Origin: a virus
Reading direction: 5' to 3' (one strand)
DNA: 58,656 nucleotides
IMG/VR virus record: IMGVR_UViG_3300043119_000255
Span: 1-58,656 of that record
Below the pieces are notes generated by a model. It saw only the letters and a list, made by a program, of their open reading frames with translations. It made no database searches and was not told where the DNA came from. Positions 54,626-58,656 of the stretch are shown in pieces. Numbering within the stretch: position 1 is the first letter of the stretch; the number at the start of each line of letters is the position of its first letter. The translations under genes were made by a program, and so were the position numbers.

Positions 54626-54713
54626 TGGAGGAAGCGGTGGGATTCGAACCCACGGTACCTTGCGGTACGACAGTTTTCAAGACTGTAGGTTTCAACCACT
54701 CACCCACGCTTCC
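54626..54713 (-). tRNA. tRNA-Ser (anticodon TGA)
   Basis: 88 nt class II, anticodon loop CTTGAAA flanked by ACAGT/ACTGT, clear variable arm, CCA encoded. Discriminator is U73, whereas Ser tRNAs usually have G73. First gene of the second tRNA transcript. Confidence 0.92.
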
Positions 54714-54725
54714 TATAAAAAACTT

Positions 54726-54747
54726 CTAACAATGTCAAAGAACAGAA
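54726..54747 (-). promoter_or_regulatory. rRNA-type boxA antitermination-like leader
   Basis: Minus strand reads TTCTGTTCTTTGACATTG, identical to the leader at 51426-51447 except one base. Sits directly after the promoter at 54751-54779. Confidence 0.65.
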
Positions 54748-54750
54748 TAC

Positions 54751-54779
54751 TATATATAACAGTTTTTGACATTTATCAA
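54751..54779 (-). promoter_or_regulatory. tRNA-operon promoter
   Basis: TTGATA (54779-54774), 17-nt spacer, TATATA (54756-54751), with the boxA leader. Drives tRNA-Ser, tRNA-Leu, tRNA-Gln and possibly gapR. Confidence 0.72.
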
Positions 54780-54786
54780 GAGTTTT

Positions 54787-55293
54787 TTAAAAATTATCTG
54801 GTTTATATGGGTCGTAAAATCTTCCCCATAACCAACCAGATGGTAGAATGAACGTGACTGGGTCTACCAGATGTGTTTTACCCGACGGCTCTACACACCA
54901 CGCTCTTCTACGTTGTCTCGCTCTCATCGCTATCAGATTGCGAGTTTCCCATGTTTGGCGTCTGCCATACATAGGATTATTTTCGTTTCTCCTAGTTCCT
55001 CGCATTTTGCGACGAATTTTGGCCTTTGTTTCTTCTTTCAAACCACCCCAATTAGGGTTGTTGCTTCCACTTAACGCTAGAGCAATCTTTCGTTTATGCT
55101 CTGTTGTTAAAGCCGGTATCTTCTTTCTACTGACTTTATCACGAAATGTCAAGCCTTTTCCTAAAGAATTTACTTTATCTCTGATATATTCGATATTAGA
55201 GTTTTGAAGTAGAAGTTCTCTCGGCTTAGGTACCTGTTCAGGATTTTTGACTAACCAGATTTCGCTCTTGTGCTTAAAAAGGAAGTATCTCAC
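54787..55293 (-). CDS. NUMOD3-containing protein (homing-endonuclease-like)
   Basis: 168 residues from GTG 55293 with AGGGG upstream; a TTG further upstream is possible. HKRKIALALSGSNNPNWGG and MRGTRRNENNPMYGRRQTWETRNLI are NUMOD3 DNA-binding repeats (N-N-P-x-x-G). The C-terminal part (WCVEPSGKTHLVDPVTF) is unassigned; no intact nuclease catalytic core is visible. May be a degenerate homing endonuclease or a DNA-binding remnant. Confidence 0.7.
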   Translation of the reverse strand: MRYFLFKHKSEIWLVKNPEQVPKPRELLLQNSNIEYIRDKVNSLGKGLTFRDKVSRKKIPALTTEHKRKIALALSGSNNPNWGGLKEETKAKIRRKMRGTRRNENNPMYGRRQTWETRNLIAMRARQRRRAWCVEPSGKTHLVDPVTFILPSGWLWGRFYDPYKPDNF

Positions 55294-55675
55294 GTATACC
55301 CCTATCAAGTAGCGTTAGACCATGTTCTCTATCAATATACTTGTATTGAACGTCCACTGGACCAAAATCGCTTAGTGCTAGAAATACATCTTCAATGTTT
55401 AATTTCGAACAGGTGTAAACATCCAGTTGCATCAATGCAGGATGCACTTCATCCCACACATGCATAGCAATATGGCTGGTTTCGATAATTGTTACGGCTG
55501 TTAGTCCTTGATTGCCTACCATATCGGAATACACGGCATATGGACCCATAAGTATCTTCATATCAATCTTAGCGACCAAAAGTTTCATCCAGTCCTGGAT
55601 TGCTTCTACGCATTTAGGTGGATTTTTTAATTCTGCACGAATGATTAGATGCTTATGTTCCAGAATTGCGCCCAT
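55274..55675 (-). CDS. speD: S-adenosylmethionine decarboxylase-like protein
   Basis: 133 residues. ETSHIAMHVWDEVHPALMQLDVYTC carries the Ser-His-containing segment around the pyruvoyl-forming serine (ETSH here, ESH in typical enzymes) and the H-x-W-x-E ... DVYTC block of SpeD/SpeH proenzymes. AMD enzymes make decarboxylated SAM for spermidine. The one-residue insertion at the cleavage site calls for caution. GGAGA 8 nt before ATG 55675; an AATAAATA element 34 nt upstream may be a weak late box. Confidence 0.65.
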   Translation of the reverse strand: MGAILEHKHLIIRAELKNPPKCVEAIQDWMKLLVAKIDMKILMGPYAVYSDMVGNQGLTAVTIIETSHIAMHVWDEVHPALMQLDVYTCSKLNIEDVFLALSDFGPVDVQYKYIDREHGLTLLDRGIREILPF

Positions 55676-55708
55676 CAAAGTATCTCCGTTTGAAAGTTCG
55701 AGAACAGC

Positions 55709-55716
55709 TATTTATT
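55709..55716 (-). promoter_or_regulatory. Possible late promoter box (AATAAATA)
   Basis: One base off TATAAATA, about 34 nt before the SpeD-like ATG. Kept at low confidence because it is a near-match only. Confidence 0.3.
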
Positions 55717-55788
55717 AGTGTTACAAACCCCAAGGTTTTTTCACACCCCATGTCACTGGAATATATTGCTCTCTTACGAATAATTTTT

Positions 55789-56301
55789 TTATTCTTCGGA
55801 GATACTCTCGGACTTTTTTGATGCCCTCTTCTTCTTAACCTCTGGCTTTTTCCAACCAACAAGAAAGGTCTCAAGAACATCTGCCAGAGAAGGATAAAGT
55901 TCAAGTAACTTTTGATCCTTTACCGAGTCAAGCAATACTGCTTCGTTCTGGTGAACTCCTTGGCAAATCTGCATCCAGATTTCTTCGCGGCGCCACTGAG
56001 GCACGTTCGATGCACTGCCACCTGGTAGCAAAGTCAAAATACGACGGAACTCTTGTGTGATATTGGTATCTCCCATATCAACAGGAAGTTCTTCGTTCTT
56101 GGTGGGAGTTCTACCTTCTGGAAGATTGACTGGACCTTGTTCATATCCTACACCCCATGCAACAAACCGCATAAAAATAGAATTGCCAGTAGAAACTGCA
56201 CGAACTCTTTCACGCAACTCGTCTGCGGTTTTTGCTTCGGTTGCCCAATTCAGGGCTTGGTCCAATTGTCTAAATTTTTTAGGCTGTAATCGTGTTGCCA
56301 T
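55789..56301 (-). CDS. DUF6433-like T4-like phage protein
   Basis: 170 residues from ATG 56301. KKFRQLDQALNWATEAKTADELRERV at the start, QEFRRILTLLPGG, RREEIWMQICQGVHQNEAVLLDSVKDQKLLELYP and a basic tail match the DUF6433 family of T4-like phages. Function unknown; the family is common next to replication genes, as here. Confidence 0.72.
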   Translation of the reverse strand: MATRLQPKKFRQLDQALNWATEAKTADELRERVRAVSTGNSIFMRFVAWGVGYEQGPVNLPEGRTPTKNEELPVDMGDTNITQEFRRILTLLPGGSASNVPQWRREEIWMQICQGVHQNEAVLLDSVKDQKLLELYPSLADVLETFLVGWKKPEVKKKRASKKSESISEE

Positions 56302-56710
56302 TTTCAATTCTCTTTCTCAATTCGCTTGTGCTAAAGCCATGCCTACGAGAGTTGTAGTATGTTTCAATTCCCAATTCATGACCAGTAAAAGGTTTACCGT
56401 AATACTCTTCACCGATGATGCGAACATCCCAGTCGTAGCATTGTAGTATATTTAGCAAGTCCTGCTCGGTCGTATATGGAATAATCTGATCGACATACTT
56501 ACAACCCTCTACCTGAATATAACGTTCAACCAGAGATTGAACGGGCTTATTCTTCTCAGGGCGGTCAATCGTGGGGTCAGTCTGTAGAGCAACTACGAGA
56601 CGGTCACACTGTTCCTTAGCTTCCTGTAGCATAAGAACATGGCCCGCGTGAAACAGGTCAAAGCAACTGGCGGTGATGCCAACTCTCTCGTCGGAATTAT
56701 TAAAATTCAT
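56279..56710 (-). CDS. Cytidylyltransferase-like nucleotidyltransferase
   Basis: 143 residues. HxGH (FDLFHAGHVLML) near residue 20 and the C-terminal STSELRKRI are the two ends of the CTP-transferase active site in glycerol-3-phosphate cytidylyltransferase-type enzymes. Full length for the family. Substrate may be a sugar or polyol phosphate; in the context of glycosyl and sulfo genes an activated-sugar role is possible (inference). Confidence 0.85.
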   Translation of the reverse strand: MNFNNSDERVGITASCFDLFHAGHVLMLQEAKEQCDRLVVALQTDPTIDRPEKNKPVQSLVERYIQVEGCKYVDQIIPYTTEQDLLNILQCYDWDVRIIGEEYYGKPFTGHELGIETYYNSRRHGFSTSELRKRIENGNTITA

Positions 56711-57581
56711 CGATTAAATCAATCATCTGTTTCATGCGGTTGGCAATGAAGTAGTTCAGGAGACCACTACGGTCGCCACCTTGCTGCTTCTCGTAGCTAT
56801 CGATAATAGCTTCCTTGATATCTTCTGGAATACGTGACAAGTCTACAAGTTCACGATTACGCTGGAAGTTGCGCCACATTTCATCACTGGTGATGAAGTC
56901 TTCGGGTTTCTGAGTCTTCCACTCTGCAACTTTGTCTTTTCTCATGGGACGCTGGCGTGAACCAGTGACAAACGTATCATCGTCTGATAGAATGTTGGGA
57001 ACACCATCACCCTTATCACCCATAATGATATGTTCCATAAGAACCGCTTCGGGTGTATCAGTCAACTTGACAAACTTCTTTTGCACAGGCGCATACTGCT
57101 TGACGTTTGACCACTTCTGCAACTGATTGAAGTCGTGGTCACCAGAGAGAACCAAAAATGGCTCTGCACTGGGCAGAAGGCCATCAGTGTTCGAAGTCTG
57201 GCTATATTCAGCCAATGCACCGATTACATCATCTGCTTCTGCGCCATCGACATCAATAACAGGATAAGGGAAGTGTTCTGACAATTCTGCACGAACCTGG
57301 TGCAGGGCTTCGAAGATAGAATTCCAATCAAAGCCGCTATCTGCACGGTTCTTCTTACGATTAGCTTTGTAGTTAGGGAAGAACTGGCGGCGCCAGTAGT
57401 GGCGATTGTCACATGCAATAACAATCTCACCAAATTCTGCACCGAACTTGCGCTTATATGAACGGATTGAATTGATAATCATGTGACGGATTAGAGGCAC
57501 ATTGACTTCTACATCACGCCGACCACCAAGTTCTGCCATCATATTACTAATTGCGACCTGATTAAAATCTACTACTATCAT
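56700..57581 (-). CDS. rnh: RNase H / 5' flap nuclease (T4 Rnh type)
   Basis: 293 residues. VDFNQVAISN start with the first metal Asp, CDNRHYWRRQFFPNYKANRKK (bridge region), DVDGAEADDVIGALAEY and VLSGDHDFNQLQ (acidic cluster), MGDKGDGVPNIL (helix-hairpin-helix loop). All motifs of T4 RNase H are present; it removes RNA primers and flaps during lagging-strand synthesis. It is among the strongest markers that the genome is T4-like. Confidence 0.92.
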   Translation of the reverse strand: MIVVDFNQVAISNMMAELGGRRDVEVNVPLIRHMIINSIRSYKRKFGAEFGEIVIACDNRHYWRRQFFPNYKANRKKNRADSGFDWNSIFEALHQVRAELSEHFPYPVIDVDGAEADDVIGALAEYSQTSNTDGLLPSAEPFLVLSGDHDFNQLQKWSNVKQYAPVQKKFVKLTDTPEAVLMEHIIMGDKGDGVPNILSDDDTFVTGSRQRPMRKDKVAEWKTQKPEDFITSDEMWRNFQRNRELVDLSRIPEDIKEAIIDSYEKQQGGDRSGLLNYFIANRMKQMIDLIDEF

Positions 57582-57916
57582 TCGCTTTCATCCTTCTTGG
57601 CTCTAGTTAAGACTTCGCGAATGTCATCCAACAGATTTATTTCTGGACAATGGACGCCAGCTTGACGCATAAACATACCCTGTATCATAACAGCAATAAC
57701 CGCGGCGTCACCATTAATATTGTCATCCAGCTTACCCAGCTTTTTGTCGGCGGCTCTTAGGATACCGTTCATACAAGCGGCGGCAAAAGCCTCTGAGTCC
57801 TGATATGCAGCATATTCTGTTGCACCCTCAAGAAAATAATTAAGAGATTCCAAATCTTCTTTTGTGGGTGGTGCCACACGTGGTCGAAGATATGTTACGT
57901 TATCATTATCTGACAT
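57578..57916 (-). CDS. T4-like phage protein of unknown function (112 aa)
   Basis: MSDNDNVTYLRPRVAPPTKEDLESLNYFLEG..., GDAAVIAVMIQGMFMRQAGVHCPEINLLDDI. Helical with a conserved-looking C-terminal motif; overlaps the RNase H gene by 4 bp. Adjacent placement in T4-like phages suggests a replication-linked role, not shown. Confidence 0.7.
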   Translation of the reverse strand: MSDNDNVTYLRPRVAPPTKEDLESLNYFLEGATEYAAYQDSEAFAAACMNGILRAADKKLGKLDDNINGDAAVIAVMIQGMFMRQAGVHCPEINLLDDIREVLTRAKKDESE

Positions 57917-58656
57917 TAAAAGACTTTCAAAATTAGAGTTGTTGCCGTGAGTCGCGGGCGCACATTCGCATTCTTACTTCTAACAGAAGAATACCATTTT
58001 GTCAAGTCTTTTTTGGCAGTAGCAGAAAATGCAGGGACCTGTTCTTCTGGCTTTCGAAGCAACTTGCAACTGGACATAGCCTCTTCGTAGCCTACAAGTG
58101 ACGCACCCTTCACAGTGATGCCGCCGCCGACGGGACTGAAATATCTGGAAATCTTACGTGTCTTGGTATCGAACGTCCAGACTTCACTACAGTTAAGAAG
58201 GCTGATAGGGTCAACACTCTTACCGAACTTAGCGTCCTCGGCGAGGAACTTCAAGCCACGAATCAACTTGGTCTTATCTTTGGGCTTCTTCTTGCGAACC
58301 TTAGCTACCTGCTTACTGATATATGACTTCTTAAGGTCATTGATGTAGCCTTCAATAAGCTGGACAACCTTTTTAATGATTGTGATGCCAGAGAACGGAA
58401 ACGAATCTACAAATTCTATCTGTTCTTCGGTAAGTGTCTTGCGGTCAGTCCGACGAAGTTCTAGGACCTCTGAGAATTCTGCCAGAAGAGGCTGCAATTT
58501 ATCTACACATGCCGCGTATTGCTTGTCGGACATCTTGTATGGCATCAAAATTTGCCCCATGGTCTTAGGGTCTTCACCGATGATGAGATTTTCGATTTCA
58601 TCATTGACATCTGATACGATGAAGGTAGAAGCCAGCTTGACTGGCTTGACTACCTT
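57916..58656 (-). CDS. Phage protein of unknown function, 5' end outside window
   Basis: The frame is open to the window edge (residues KVVKPVKLASTFIVSDVNDEIENL precede the internal Met at 58560), so the true start lies outside. The visible ~246 residues have a hydrophobic, helical centre (FSGITIIKKVVQLIEGYINDLKK), a basic linker (RKKKPKDKTKL) and a C-terminal beta region. No family recognised. Confidence 0.7.
   Translation of the reverse strand, partial: KVVKPVKLASTFIVSDVNDEIENLIIGEDPKTMGQILMPYKMSDKQYAACVDKLQPLLAEFSEVLELRRTDRKTLTEEQIEFVDSFPFSGITIIKKVVQLIEGYINDLKKSYISKQVAKVRKKKPKDKTKLIRGLKFLAEDAKFGKSVDPISLLNCSEVWTFDTKTRKISRYFSPVGGGITVKGASLVGYEEAMSSCKLLRKPEEQVPAFSATAKKDLTKWYSSVRSKNANVRPRLTATTLILKVF

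Overview
The window reads as part of a large T4-superfamily (myovirus-like) phage genome whose host is most likely an alphaproteobacterium. Support for a T4-like phage: a T4-type ATP-dependent DNA ligase (24277-25578), a T4-type RNase H/flap nuclease (56700-57581), dCMP deaminase, a DUF6433-type protein, TATAAATA late-promoter-like boxes, dense minus-strand operons with 4-bp ATGA or TAATG overlaps, and a 27-member tRNA array. Support for an alphaproteobacterial host: a GapR-family gene (54213-54449), an alphaproteobacterial-type OmpA-like outer-membrane barrel, a HIG1-like twin-TM protein, rRNA-type boxA leaders of the form TTCTTTGACATTG, and at least 14 sigma70-like promoters carrying a GANTC (CcrM-type) site at one fixed place in the spacer.

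Layout. 1-4.0 kb: three twitch-type radical SAM genes plus a class I methyltransferase and a small phage protein. 4.1-4.7 kb: a small plus-strand operon. 4.6-11.3 kb: a curli-like surface module (CsgF, CsgG, curlin-repeat protein, FecR-domain protein, lectin-like/curlin-repeat protein, CHASE2 adenylate cyclase). 11.3-12.8 kb: two holin-like membrane proteins and a divergent plus gene around a palindromic late promoter. 12.8-15.8 kb: two GT-A/TAGT-like glycosyltransferases, a tandem-domain protein and a sulfotransferase-like gene. 15.8-41 kb: a long early region of short overlapping genes driven by repeated GANTC promoters. It includes a macro-like A1S_2505-type protein, a ppGpp-hydrolase-like HD protein, a VCBS lipoprotein, DNA ligase, two DNA methyltransferases with one adjacent PD-(D/E)XK restriction-like nuclease, a P-loop kinase, a HAD phosphatase, a metallophosphoesterase, a zinc peptidase, an AAA ATPase and dCMP deaminase.

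41-47 kb: an island of modification enzymes on both strands (GNAT, PP-loop ATPase, subtilase, an apparently dead metallophosphoesterase and three of the window's five 2OG-Fe(II) oxygenases). 47.4-54.7 kb: a tRNA array covering all 20 amino acids, including an initiator tRNA-fMet, interrupted by protein genes and by large structured RNAs. The most striking RNA is a roughly 850-nt, GNRA-rich RNA with a tRNA embedded inside it, which matches the description of the GOLLD class. Two copies of an unnamed ~120-nt structured RNA also lie in the array. 54.8-58.7 kb: NUMOD3-type protein, SpeD-like decarboxylase, DUF6433 protein, cytidylyltransferase, RNase H and T4-like proteins of unknown function.

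How it fits together (inference): early genes are switched on by host sigma70, perhaps helped by GcrA at GANTC sites; tRNA operons use rRNA-like boxA leaders; late genes use TATAAATA boxes. The curli/cyclase module, OmpA-like barrel, VCBS lipoprotein, SPFH lipoprotein and entericidin-like lipoprotein would remodel the host envelope. The radical SAM, 2OG, glycosyl- and sulfotransferase genes point to extensive chemical modification of virion proteins or DNA.
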